Part shown: positions 24,769 to 32,656 of the stretch, one piece after another | Layout: every line of letters begins with the position of its first letter | How positions within the stretch are numbered: the stretch's first letter is position 1 | Assembly: GCA_946480575.1 (NCBI GenBank) | Contig: CAMLKF010000011.1 | Span: 1-37,543, forward strand | Direction of reading: 5' to 3' | DNA: 37,543 nt | DNA from: an uncultured Nitrososphaera sp. | Lineage (GTDB): Archaea; Thermoproteota; Nitrososphaeria; Nitrososphaerales; Nitrososphaeraceae | Translations under genes and position numbers: made by a program | The notes under the pieces: model-generated | What the model was told of the DNA's origin: nothing | Seen by the model: the letters and a program-made list of their open reading frames with translations, nothing else | The model's database searches: none

Positions 24769-25035
24769 TCACTTACCTGTCTTCCCAGACGTTGTAGCAT
24801 CATCATGCTTTTCAGCTACAACCATCGTCAAGCATGATCTAATGTTGGCAATTGACCGAAATTTCTTTACTATCTTGGCTATGCCATTCTCAGAATCAGT
24901 GTTTAGCTCTGCCACTATGTCGTAAATACCTGATAATCCAGTCGCTTGTGAAACGCCAGAAATGTTTTTCATTTCTTTTATGACGCTCTTTTCGGCACCC
25001 ATGTCACAGTTCAAAAAGATAAAAGCTTTTGACAT
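24769..25035 (-). CDS. Stand-alone Lrp/AsnC-type ligand-binding (RAM) domain protein
   Basis: An 88-residue protein: SKAFIFLNCD first strand, helix KSVIKEMKNI, GLSGIYDIVAEL strands, helix, and RSCLTMVVAEK last strand, the beta-alpha-beta effector fold without a DNA-binding domain. The frame is open to ATG 25053, but a TATA-like CCTTTTATAG centred near 25060 stands 25 bases before ATG 25035, where the domain starts. It is the first gene of the operon leading to hflX. It is a distant paralogue of the product of 8857-9123. Confidence 0.85.
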   Translation of the reverse strand: MSKAFIFLNCDMGAEKSVIKEMKNISGVSQATGLSGIYDIVAELNTDSENGIAKIVKKFRSIANIRSCLTMVVAEKHDDATTSGKTGK

Positions 25036-25053
25036 GATTACCTTATACATCAC

Positions 25054-25427
25054 TACTATAAAAGGAAAAGAAAACTAAGAGTACTTAATTTTCTTAACCA
25101 CACACATTGGCACTTTGTTGTTTGGTTGTTTGTTTGGCTCAAATTGACTAGCCTTTGACTATTTCTCAATTTTCAATTTTCAATTTTGCATCTAGATAGC
25201 TCTTGCAGTCTGTTTATACAATTTCAAGCTTGATGGTTATACCAATAAAATATGATCTTATCAGCCACTATTGCAATGATAACAGAGCATTTAATGCATA
25301 TTGGAGCCGCCTAAGTGCTTCTAAAGCACAGCTAACTCATATGCTTACTTACGAAAGCTACTGTGATACTACAACCCATATAGCTATCCAGGAAGAGGCA
25401 GGCAAGAAAAGAAGAATGCGCGCATCA
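25054..25427. other. Promoter region and low-complexity spacer
   Basis: Contains three direct copies of CAATTTT (25167-25187) and a GTTTG-rich tract near 25118-25137. A plus-strand frame at 25203-25439 (TTG start) has no convincing features. No RNA gene seen. Confidence 0.35.
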
Positions 25428-26036
25428 TTAAGCCGCTGAAGCATGTGCACTTTGATTTTTAGACCTCTGTGGGACTTTTCGATAGTGGGCATGCTCCAAA
25501 GTATATTTTTGTTGGTTATGCATGCTTTCAAAGTTTGCTAAATGGTAGGCGCAGAACGCCTTTATGTTGTTATCAAATTTTTGGGGCAGCGCTGTTTCAT
25601 AGGCAACAAGCTTGTGCAGTTGGCCAAAGTGAAAGAAAGAGCCAATGTCAGCTATGATTGATACGCCGCTCTTGTGGTTATATTCTGCCTGCTTGACAAG
25701 TTCCATCACTTCATTTGATATTCTTTTCAAAAGAAAGTCAGTATCTGAAAGCCCCTGGGCAAAATATCGCTTTGCTGAATCTTGGATTATGAGCGAGCCG
25801 TTGTTCAGGTACTCTACGGCATCAATTCCATTTTTGTGAAGGTTCATTTCAACACTGTCTGTAGTTTCGTAAAATGGAACAAGCATAACAATTTCGTTTC
25901 CGTCTTCCAATGCAAATTTGGCATAGATAGAATATGCATTTCTAAATGTAGTCAAACTCGGATAGACCAGCATATTGTGCTCTCCAAATGCAGTCTGCTT
26001 TAGCTGCTCCGCAATAGCAATTGCTGTGCCATCCAT
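25428..26036 (-). CDS. MEDS (DcmR-like sensory) domain protein
   Basis: From ATG 26036 the protein has 202 residues (the frame opens at TTG 26051). It matches the layout of the MEDS/DcmR sensory domain: EHNMLVYPS opening strand, a helix, then EIVMLVPFYET, a GIDAVEYLNNGSLIIQDS segment, the long helix ending in MELVKQAEYN, ISIIADIG-like strand (VSIIADIGSFFHFG), and a late strand and AHYRKV end. The family is a RecA-like fold found in sensors that detect small molecules in methanogens and methylotrophs. There is no output domain, so it could act with a separate kinase. Confidence in the fold is fair, not certain. Confidence 0.72.
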   Translation of the reverse strand: MDGTAIAIAEQLKQTAFGEHNMLVYPSLTTFRNAYSIYAKFALEDGNEIVMLVPFYETTDSVEMNLHKNGIDAVEYLNNGSLIIQDSAKRYFAQGLSDTDFLLKRISNEVMELVKQAEYNHKSGVSIIADIGSFFHFGQLHKLVAYETALPQKFDNNIKAFCAYHLANFESMHNQQKYTLEHAHYRKVPQRSKNQSAHASAA

Positions 26037-26283
26037 CGCCGCTGATGTCAAATGTTATTTCCCGCCATACAATGATATACACGACACAATAGGTAATTAA
26101 GGAAAAGAATTTGCGCATATTCCTGCCCGAGCTAGGATCTCACAAGTCCTCTAGTTAGTTTCGTTTGCAAAAAGACTGGAGCCGGACATTTTGCTCATAT
26201 CAGTCGTCATTATTTTGTGAATAGAACGGACAGACTAGAGCGCAACGTCAGATCTGCTTCTCGAAAATTACAAAAAGCAAAGG

Positions 26284-26427
26284 TTAGAGGTCTTGCTTTA
26301 CGTCTTCTGTAGCATCCTTCTCTTTTACCTCTGCCCCAATTAAGGCCTCAGAATTTGGGTTTCTTTCTGCACGGTCTTTGGCTGTTTCGGCTTTTGCTTT
26401 GTGTTGGCACTATTAACTATCAGAAAA
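26284..26427 (-). pseudogene. Probable frameshifted small charged protein
   Basis: On the minus strand, about 26415 to the TAA at 26284 reads as a smooth charged helix (segments KAKAETAKDRAERNPNSEA and VKEKDATEDVKQDL) but has no start: stop codons lie immediately upstream in that frame. A strong TATA box (CTATATAAG, 26449-26458) is correctly placed to transcribe it, with start near 26427, and other frames just downstream have a GTG or ATG. A one-base change in the AAAGCAAAAGCC stretch would join a start to the frame. It may be a recent pseudogene or a sequence error. Confidence 0.35.
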
Positions 26428-26549
26428 GCTATAAGCATCCGTGTTCTCTTATATAGTCTGAAACGGAACGAATAAGCGTTCTTATCGACCTTGTATAATT
26501 ATTCGCGCCAAAAGTTAGCCGATCTTGAACATGCCATGCAGGCGGAATA

Positions 26550-26571
26550 TATGTATATTCATATATACATA
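26550..26571. repeat. AT-rich 9-base inverted repeat
   Basis: TATGTATAT (26550-26558) faces ATATACATA (26563-26571) across a TCAT loop, 40 bases downstream of the iron-permease stop. No T-run follows on the permease strand, so a regulator site is as likely as a terminator. Confidence 0.4.
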
Positions 26572-26611
26572 GAGGATTATTTCGGCGCCATGAGATGCAG
26601 AAAGCGCTTTT

Positions 26612-29017
26612 TCAGTCGAGATCCAAGCTTTTCTTTTCCGGCTCTCCATCCTTTTTTGCAAAATCTGCGCGGGACTTTCTCGCAGCCTCGATAGCCCTGT
26701 TGCGCCGCGGCTGCAGCACGAGCACGTAGAACGAGCCGGCCAGGTATACGGCAAGGAGCGCCACCTGCGCCACTATTGTTTCAAGCGTCGGGTGGATGCC
26801 TGTCATAGTCGCAAGGTTGATGTCAAGGCGCGGCACAGTGCCTATAAGGTGCGTCGTCTGGATGTAACCGACCTCCTGGAACTCCCTGACTGCGTTGCCC
26901 ATGAACGCAATTGACATGTACGCGCCGATGCCCATCGTCAGGGCAAAGAGCACGCGCAGCGGGAGCTTTTTGCCCAGCCTGCGCACAAGAAAGGTTGTGG
27001 CTGTTATGACTGCAAGGCCGGCCGTTAGGCCCGCGGCGACATACCACTCCATGTATCTTGCAAATGAGAGCATGGCCTGGTAAAAGAGCACAGTTTCGAA
27101 ACCTTCGCGGTAGACTGTAAAGAACGACAGCATGACAAAGACCATGACGCTGCCAGTCGTGGTTGCCTTCCATACCTTGGCCTTGACAAACTCGATCCAT
27201 TTCTTTGTCTCGACCTTATTCAATATCCAAAAGCTGACCCAGAAGAGCACTGCGACAGCTGACACGCCGGCTATGGCTTCTATCAGCTCCCTGCTTGCGC
27301 CAGAGATCTCGATGATAAACTGGGCAATGAACCAAGTCATCGCTGTCGCGGCAAACGCCAGCACTATGCCGTAATAGACATGCTTTTTGAATCGATCGTT
27401 TCTTGATGCTTCAAGGTACGTCAGGATGGCGCCGATGATAAGTGCCGACTCGAGGCCTTCGCGGAATATGATGGAAAATGACGTCGAAAACGCTATTGCT
27501 GGCGCAACGATGCCGGTGCCCGATACAAGCCTCTCTGACTCATCAAGGCCGCGCCTAATCTCGACGACTTTGCCCTCAACTTCCTCGTACGCGGCGCGCG
27601 CCTGAATCAGGTTTCGCACCTCGCCAAACTTGATCTCCATTTCAAGCGTGAAATCCGGGTCTATTGGCCTGAGCGGGATCTCGATGTTTTCATAGCTGTC
27701 AAGGTATGCCGAGCGCGACGCTAAAAGAGCGCCCTCCACGTTGCCTTCCCTGTAGAGCCTGAGCGTCTCGTCGAGCTTGAGCCTTATCTGGTCGATGTCA
27801 TTTCTCACTGCAGCCTTGGCAGGGCCTTCAGCCTCGCCCATCTCCCTGCGCTCGCCGCTGTACGTGCCAAAGCCTGCCGCAAGTCCTTCAATGTCGGCAA
27901 AGCCCGCAGCAGAGGTGCCCGTATTCTGGCTGAAAGAAGGATCGTTCTTCAGCAGCTCCTCCGCCTCATCCAGCTTGACAAAGATGCTGTTGACAAATTC
28001 CTCGATTTCTGCTGGCGATTCTCTCGCCTTTATCATTGCCCTAAGGTCTTCGCGCATCTCGATCTCGATGTCAAGCATCAGGTCTGGGTTGTGCTTTTCT
28101 ATGGATGCTTCAAGGTACTCGTAGTTGTCAAGGTAAGCGGAAATTGCGTGCTGGTCGGCCTCGTCATAGTTGCCGGTCTTGACCTCGTCTACCACCTTCC
28201 CCAGCAGCGTCCTAATTGTGGAAAAGTACTGGTCGTGTTCGCTTGCGCTGCCGCTTCCGGAGCTCAGCGACAGGTCTTCTGCAAGGTCGCGCTCTATGGC
28301 TGTAGCAAGGCGAGCAATCGATTCATTGCCTGCCTTTTGCTCGATTGCGGCCTTTAGTTCGGCAAAGAAGGACTTGATTTCTGCGTTACGCGGCCCGTCG
28401 ACAGAGCTGGCTATCATCGTGTGGTATTTTGATTCGGCGACATCCACAAGACCCATAGCGTTCTCATGATCCACTGGGCCGGAGCCGCCATTCGATAACT
28501 GGTACGACTGGACGGCATCCCTCAGCAGGAACGCCACAGTCTGCGAAACCATCCCCTTGTCCGAAGCGTGTGGTTCCAGCTTGGCCAGAATGCCGTCGAT
28601 AACGCCGGTGATCGTAACGATCTCTTGCTTTAGTGCGTCGGTTGGCTGGTCGCCGGCCCTTATCTTGAGCGGCAGGTCGGTCAGGAGCGCCTCAAGCTGC
28701 GTTGCCGACCGCTCGTCGACCTGTTTCAGCCAGGTCTTTATTGTTAGAAAGGTCGCCGCGTGCGGGATAAACGCATGGGCAAAAGCCATTTCGCTGTCGC
28801 CGGCGTCCAGACCCTTTTCAGCCAGTGCAAGTTGCGTTCTTATCCTTTCAAGGTTGACCATGATAATGAGGGCATCGTCGCCGTTTACCTGCTGCGCAAG
28901 GGTTGAAACAGGAACGAGAATTAGTAGTGCGATAATCGCGAAAGCGAGCACCGATGATGGTTTTTGCGGGCTGATCATTTTTATCTCAACATCAAGGCGG
29001 CCATCACGCGATGGCAC
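26612..29017 (-). CDS. FTR1-family iron permease with long extracytoplasmic domain
   Basis: An 801-residue protein. A signal segment (residues about 22-41, ending STLAQQ) is followed by about 440 residues of exported helices, then seven membrane helices. The permease core has two REGxE motifs: FREGLESALI (about 490) and YREGFETVLF (about 620), the iron-binding glutamates of FTR1/EfeU. The exported part holds two similar repeats of about 110 residues, each with an SAYLD(N/S)YE box followed by a PD-x2-L-x-(I/M)EI segment, as in EfeO-like or peptidase-M75-like helical domains. It should import iron. The frame opens at GTG 29017; ATG 28978 is an alternative start. The promoter carries a DtxR-like box, so iron repression is likely. 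Confidence 0.9.
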   Translation of the reverse strand: MPSRDGRLDVEIKMISPQKPSSVLAFAIIALLILVPVSTLAQQVNGDDALIIMVNLERIRTQLALAEKGLDAGDSEMAFAHAFIPHAATFLTIKTWLKQVDERSATQLEALLTDLPLKIRAGDQPTDALKQEIVTITGVIDGILAKLEPHASDKGMVSQTVAFLLRDAVQSYQLSNGGSGPVDHENAMGLVDVAESKYHTMIASSVDGPRNAEIKSFFAELKAAIEQKAGNESIARLATAIERDLAEDLSLSSGSGSASEHDQYFSTIRTLLGKVVDEVKTGNYDEADQHAISAYLDNYEYLEASIEKHNPDLMLDIEIEMREDLRAMIKARESPAEIEEFVNSIFVKLDEAEELLKNDPSFSQNTGTSAAGFADIEGLAAGFGTYSGERREMGEAEGPAKAAVRNDIDQIRLKLDETLRLYREGNVEGALLASRSAYLDSYENIEIPLRPIDPDFTLEMEIKFGEVRNLIQARAAYEEVEGKVVEIRRGLDESERLVSGTGIVAPAIAFSTSFSIIFREGLESALIIGAILTYLEASRNDRFKKHVYYGIVLAFAATAMTWFIAQFIIEISGASRELIEAIAGVSAVAVLFWVSFWILNKVETKKWIEFVKAKVWKATTTGSVMVFVMLSFFTVYREGFETVLFYQAMLSFARYMEWYVAAGLTAGLAVITATTFLVRRLGKKLPLRVLFALTMGIGAYMSIAFMGNAVREFQEVGYIQTTHLIGTVPRLDINLATMTGIHPTLETIVAQVALLAVYLAGSFYVLVLQPRRNRAIEAARKSRADFAKKDGEPEKKSLDLD

Positions 29018-29018
29018 A

Positions 29019-29034
29019 ATTAGGCTTACCTAAT
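29019..29034 (-). promoter_or_regulatory. DtxR/IdeR-like operator at the iron permease promoter
   Basis: On the minus strand the sequence ATTAGGTAAGCCTAAT is read. Its 14-base core TTAGGTAAGCCTAA differs from the first 14 bases of the DtxR/IdeR consensus (TTAGGTTAGCCTAA) at one position. It lies between a TATA box (TTTAAATA, 29045-29052) and the start of the permease gene, covering the predicted transcription start near 29022, where a bound repressor would block initiation. No DtxR-family gene is present in the window. Confidence 0.65.
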
Positions 29035-29434
29035 TAGCCGGCATTATTTAAACGATCTTTGGAAGGGCTGTTATTGGAGGTCTCCAAGACAAGAGTTCTA
29101 TAACAACACACTGGCTGATTCTTACACAGAAGCCAGTTGCGAAGGCTCAGTGCCTTGCCATTTTTTAGTATTTTGAGTATAGAGTGCAGGAATGAAAGAG
29201 CTGCAGCAGGACGGGCACGCATCCGTCGTTGGCCGGATCATCCTGACACCGTTTCTGATGTCCGTCGCGATATCCTCGGGGCTACCTGTTTGACGTGCTG
29301 CAGAGACGCTGCCAAACTGGAAACAATAGGCAGAGTTGCGACCCGGTACTAGGCGCTTCGTTCCGGCTAGTGCATTTTCCTTTAGCACAAAATCCGCTAA
29401 TCATTAAATAACTTGCACAAGCGTCCGGTAATGT
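29035..29434. other. Divergent promoter region of the permease and the 29435 gene
   Basis: It contains the TATA box for the permease (29045-29052) and, at the other end, CATTAAATAA near 29407, 28 bases before the ATG at 29435. Frames of 60-88 residues exist on both strands (29122-29388 minus, 29137-29352 plus), the minus one with a CPSCC, but neither has a supported start or family. I regard them as uncertain. Confidence 0.35.
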
Positions 29435-29953
29435 ATGAGAGGCAGGCTGCTGATGCTGGTGCTGACGCTGTTTTCACTTGCATTCGCATGCGCTGACTGG
29501 AGCGACGCAGCATTTGCTGCCACTGGCTACAGCGTGCATTCAGGCAATGCCGGCATAATATTTGCCGACGTTTATTCCTCGCTTGCCGGCCTTTCTGAAT
29601 ACAAGTTTGACATCGAAGGTAGCCAAATCTTCCCAAATGAAACTATCAAGAATGACATCGTCAACGGGTACAGGCAATCTGAATACAACATCACCACCTT
29701 GGAATATGATATCATGGGCTACCACATCAACGCGTCAGACGTCAAGATAGCAGTAGACCCTTCGAGGGTCGACGATCAAAGAACCAGAATTGATCTGGAT
29801 ATACGCGCAGATCAGGCGACCGTGACTGGAGCCAACGGCCTTGGCAGGTCATACGACGAGATTGATTTGGATTCGGTTTATGGCATCTACGACAAGACGA
29901 CTGACAAGATAACGGTGCACGTGCCGCTGAGCGAGGCATTGTCATTTCTGTAG
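29435..29953 (+). CDS. Exported protein of unknown function
   Basis: A 172-residue protein with a clear signal peptide (MRGRLLMLVLTLFSLAF, cleavage likely after ADWSDAAFA). The mature part is mostly beta strand, with several N-x-S/T sequons for N-glycosylation and an Asp-rich stretch (RVDDQRTRIDLDIR). A TATA box about 28 bases before the ATG suggests a leaderless message. I do not recognise the family. Confidence 0.7.
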   Translation: MRGRLLMLVLTLFSLAFACADWSDAAFAATGYSVHSGNAGIIFADVYSSLAGLSEYKFDIEGSQIFPNETIKNDIVNGYRQSEYNITTLEYDIMGYHINASDVKIAVDPSRVDDQRTRIDLDIRADQATVTGANGLGRSYDEIDLDSVYGIYDKTTDKITVHVPLSEALSFL

Positions 29954-30212
29954 TGAAAAGAAGAAAAGGCATAGCAGGCCTGCAATGAGTAGGATGGTTG
30001 GCCTGCAATGTGTGCCGCTAGTGCTGGTAAATGGCAATTCTGCAATTGACAAAGTGGTAGTTATGGGTATTCCGATTTGTTTCTGACTTGCCTTTTTAGT
30101 AGAATGAGATAAAAGCCAAATCGGGCCTGAAGTACGAGTTGCCTCCTCCAGTTTCTAGTTTGCTATCATGATTATAAAATGGTTAAGTGCTTTACAGGGT
30201 CGGTCATGTCCG
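29954..30212. other. Spacer with a short direct repeat and the next gene's promoter
   Basis: GGCCTGCAATG occurs at 29977-29987 and again at 30000-30010. A TATA-like GATTATAAAA (30170-30179) lies about 26 bases before the transcription start proposed for the gene at 30213. Confidence 0.4.
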
Positions 30213-31037
30213 ATGAATCCAACAACTAGTGATGGATCGCAGAACAGACTTGGCAGATCTGTGATTGCAATTGCTACAGGAGTAGTGCTCCTTGGCGCAA
30301 TGCCACTGCTTCTGGTCACGAATGGCGGCCAGCCTGCCCTTGCGCAGCAGGGCAACCAGACAACAGCAGGCAATGCAACGACCACTGCATCAGCTGCTCC
30401 AATTGACACATTCATGGCAAGAGGCCTTATAATAGGAATTCTGCCTGAAAGCGGCGGAGGGCAACAGAATACTACCACAGCAGGAGGAGCAAATATGAGC
30501 AGCTCGGCTAGCGGCAGTAACATGACAGGAACTGCGTCTGCACAGCCAGAGCGGTACGTCGTGGCAGGAAAGTGGAGAACCAACGTACAAGGCGGAAACG
30601 TCACGGACTTTGCGGCCGGCTTCGTCATGGTCAAACCTGACGGCTCTGGATACCACACGCACAACTTTACCAAGTTCTTTAGCGGCAACAGCACGGCACA
30701 ATTAGTCAAGGACCAGCCGATGACGATAAAGGGAACAATGGATGTTATGACAAATGGCACAATGGCATGGGCTGGAGTGGACACTACTGTAACTCTCACA
30801 GGCAAGAAAACGGTTTTCACTATGGAACTGGCACCTGAGGACACCGGCAACCACTTCCCCGGACCGCTCTACGGCATCGTAACGGCGGCAACTGATGGGC
30901 AAGGCAGGCCACTGCTCAACACCGGTGCAACAGGCATGCAGGCGGGCGGAGGAAACCAAACCCAGCAGGAAGGTGGAGGCGGGCTTCTTGGGAACCTGAC
31001 CAGACCGTTTGAAGACCTGTTTGGCGGAGGGCAATAA
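30213..31037 (+). CDS. Exported Asn/Thr/Gly-rich surface protein
   Basis: The frame is open from ATG 30168, but a TATA box overlaps that ATG, so I take ATG 30213 (MNPTTSDG; 274 residues). A signal segment (GVVLLGAMPLLLV, ending PALAQQ) is followed by a Thr/Asn/Ser-rich linker with many N-x-S/T sequons. A beta-rich central domain (YVVAGKWRTNV to FTMELAP) follows, with a GSGYHTHNFTKFF segment, then a Gly/Gln-rich tail. It should be secreted and glycosylated. Several thaumarchaeal genomes carry such unassigned surface proteins. The function is unknown. Confidence 0.75.
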   Translation: MNPTTSDGSQNRLGRSVIAIATGVVLLGAMPLLLVTNGGQPALAQQGNQTTAGNATTTASAAPIDTFMARGLIIGILPESGGGQQNTTTAGGANMSSSASGSNMTGTASAQPERYVVAGKWRTNVQGGNVTDFAAGFVMVKPDGSGYHTHNFTKFFSGNSTAQLVKDQPMTIKGTMDVMTNGTMAWAGVDTTVTLTGKKTVFTMELAPEDTGNHFPGPLYGIVTAATDGQGRPLLNTGATGMQAGGGNQTQQEGGGGLLGNLTRPFEDLFGGGQ

Positions 31038-31087
31038 TGATAATCATAATAATAACCTGATTGCTGCACAACAGCAGCAGCAAACAC

Positions 31088-31101
31088 ATTTTTTCTTTTT
31101 A
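31088..31101 (+). terminator. T-rich tract after the surface-protein gene
   Basis: ATTTTTTCTTTTTA at 31088-31101, about 50 bases after the stop codon and on the sense strand, is the form of an archaeal oligo-T terminator. Confidence 0.45.
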
Positions 31102-31237
31102 GGTGCGCTGCATGCTTGCTCCTATTAAACTCGCCTATGCCCCGGCTTTTACTTCGTACAATCCGTTTTGGCTAAAAACGTTATCAGGAGAACCTGTGCA
31201 ATATGTCTTGGTGAAAGCGCCAGTAAAAGGTGAACCA

Positions 31238-31440
31238 ATGATGGTAGAGGCAGTAGTAGCGTCTGGTCTAACAGATTCATAGCGTCGGCCATATTCCAAG
31301 GTGCAGTAATAACGCTGCTCACGGCGTCATTCATTGGAATGCAGCTGTTGTTCTCTTCTGTCAACATCATCCGGCTCCTGTCGCTTTCTTTCGAGGGGCC
31401 GGCCAAGTGGATTTTCCTTGGCTACATATATTCTAAATGA
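31238..31440 (+). pseudogene. Small membrane protein, apparently frameshifted near its start
   Basis: Frame 1 (31234-31440) reads well from a polar N-terminus (GRGSSSVWSNRF) through two hydrophobic segments (ASAIFQGAVITLLTASFIG and a later one) to SFEGPAKWIFLGYIYSK, but has no start codon before Met35. A good AAAAGGTG ribosome-binding-like site at 31226-31233 points to ATG 31238, which is in another frame and stops after 14 codons. A one-base change between 31241 and 31282 would join the two. Its stop overlaps the ATG of the next frame as ATGA. It may be a recently broken gene or a sequence error. Confidence 0.45.
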
Positions 31441-31664
31441 TGATGATACTAATCGTCGCAATAGCAACAACGATGGTATTCTACAGCCGCCTCGAAGTGA
31501 GACTGCAAAAGAAGATCCATGGGATCAGATCCGTCTTTGCATGGGCCAACCTCATAGGAATGAATGTCGGAGGTGCAGCGGTGACGCTTGCAATGATATA
31601 TACGGGCTTGGCTGGCTCGGGTGTGCTTGAACTAATCACCAGTGGAGGCGCGTCCGGTCTCTAG
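31437..31664 (+). CDS. Small two-helix membrane protein
   Basis: A 75-residue frame starting ATGATGATG at 31437. It has a first membrane segment (ILIVAIATTMVFYS), a basic loop (RLQKKIHGIRS) and a second segment (NLIGMNVGGAAVTLAMIYTGLAG). It may be the second half of one four-helix protein together with the upstream frame, since that ends in membrane sequence and the join overlaps by four bases. The family is not recognised. The ATG repeat at the junction is a place where a shift could arise. Confidence 0.5.
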   Translation: MMMILIVAIATTMVFYSRLEVRLQKKIHGIRSVFAWANLIGMNVGGAAVTLAMIYTGLAGSGVLELITSGGASGL

Positions 31665-31681
31665 AGGAAAACTAGGCGGCG

Positions 31682-31818
31682 ATGATGGAGCAGTTCATAG
31701 TTCCAATTGCGGCTTTTGCAAGGCTGCTCGCGCCGGTGATCTCGCAGAAATCATAATACTGGTCATAGCAGTGGCGGGCGGGGCTTGGCTGTACGCGAAA
31801 TACAAGTCATCATCCTAG
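31682..31818 (+). pseudogene. Small single-helix membrane protein with an internal frameshift
   Basis: ATG 31682 reads 24 residues (PIAAFARLLAPVISQK) and stops at 31754. Another frame directly after 31741 gives EIIILVIAVAGGAWLYAKY and ends at 31818. Together they form a plausible short protein with one transmembrane helix; separately neither is complete. It follows the two preceding small membrane frames on the same strand, so the set may be one decaying operon. Confidence 0.35.
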
Positions 31819-31881
31819 CATCCAAAGAGCGAGATGCGCCATACAAATGCGTCTGTTCAGTTCGCGTCATTATTATTATTA

Positions 31882-32028
31882 TTATACGACAAAGTACTTG
31901 TCCATGATCTGCGGCATCCTCATTCTCTTTACCTCCCCCTCGTAAATCTCGGGGTGTTTGTCCTTCAGATGCTTTAGCGCAAGCCTCACGCTGTCGCCGC
32001 ACAGCTTGCATTTTGCCTTACCAAACAA
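31882..32028 (-). CDS. 48-residue C2H2 zinc-finger microprotein
   Basis: A TTG at 32028 opens a frame of 48 residues: CKLC near residue 8, then H (LKHLKDKH) spaced as in a classical C2H2 finger, followed by a charged segment ending MDKYFVV. The frame stays open and basic for 50 codons upstream without ATG, GTG or TTG. A TATA-like TTATATAC near 32172 could transcribe this longer region. The finger pattern argues for a real gene; the start is uncertain. The stop overlaps a TTA trinucleotide run. Confidence 0.55.
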   Translation of the reverse strand: MFGKAKCKLCGDSVRLALKHLKDKHPEIYEGEVKRMRMPQIMDKYFVV

Positions 32029-32211
32029 TGTAACAATAATAATGATCTGGCTGCTGACCCTTGAACTTTTTGTTCTTTTGTCTCTCTTTAGATACCTTCT
32101 TTTGCGCTTTACTTCTTTCTGGCTTGCTTCTTCGTGTCGCGCTGCAGCTGCCTGCCTTTTTTTAACCCGTATATAACTAACATATTGTCAGGATCATCAT
32201 CTAGCTGATTA

Positions 32212-32469
32212 TTATTTTACCTCGCGGAAACCCTCTCCACGATCAGATTTGTATTGCTCTACTCCTGTCTTTGGAACCTTGAGTGAAACAGCATGGCCAT
32301 CAAATCCTTCTACCATATCCTTTGGAATTCTGTAATGTCCGCGTGCGCCTTCACTAGAAACTAATACTGAATTTTCATCAGTGGCCTCTACATTGCCAAT
32401 TAGATCTCCTTCTTTAGAAGTTACAATATGGTGAAGCGTGGCATCCCAATTTGGAATATTCGAAGACAT
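32212..32469 (-). CDS. Small PRC-barrel-like protein
   Basis: An 85-residue protein of short beta strands: HHIVTSKEGDLIGNVEATDENSV opens it and the second half holds VLVSSEG, HYRIPKDMVEGFDGHAVSLKVP. The pattern of a domain beginning with a strand, G-x-x-x-G turn and IPKD-x-V is like PRC-barrel and YsnF-related domains, which act in RNA or cell-surface stress roles. The ATG start follows a TATA-like CCTAATAAC near 32503. The family is tentative. Confidence 0.55.
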   Translation of the reverse strand: MSSNIPNWDATLHHIVTSKEGDLIGNVEATDENSVLVSSEGARGHYRIPKDMVEGFDGHAVSLKVPKTGVEQYKSDRGEGFREVK

Positions 32470-32656
32470 TTTCTCATAATAGCATAGAAGGACAAGTTAT
32501 TAGGTGTTTCGTTACAACAAAGAGTGATTCCATATAGACACTACGTTTCAAAAACCTGTGAGTGCTCAAGCAACAGGATTTCAATGCTTCATCATGTACT
32601 TTTAAGAAATTTGTTTGTCTATACAATGATGATTTAGGGATGGCGTGTATGTATAA

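Larger units (their letters stand above)
26052..26611. other. Spacer with a broken small gene and an inverted repeat
   Basis: Outside the two features listed separately (26284-26427 and 26550-26571) I see no gene. A plus-strand frame at 26491-26694 is the reverse shadow of the permease gene end. Confidence 0.35.

Noticed and set aside
25203..25439. 78-residue plus-strand frame
   Set aside because: TTG start in an AT-rich spacer and no domain; kept only as a note.
29122..29388. 88-residue minus-strand frame with CPSCC
   Set aside because: GTG start inside the promoter region of the 29435 gene, and a plus-strand frame covers the same bases; neither is supported.
31763..32011. 82-residue minus-strand frame
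   Set aside because: It is the out-of-frame shadow of the C2H2 microprotein at 31882-32028.
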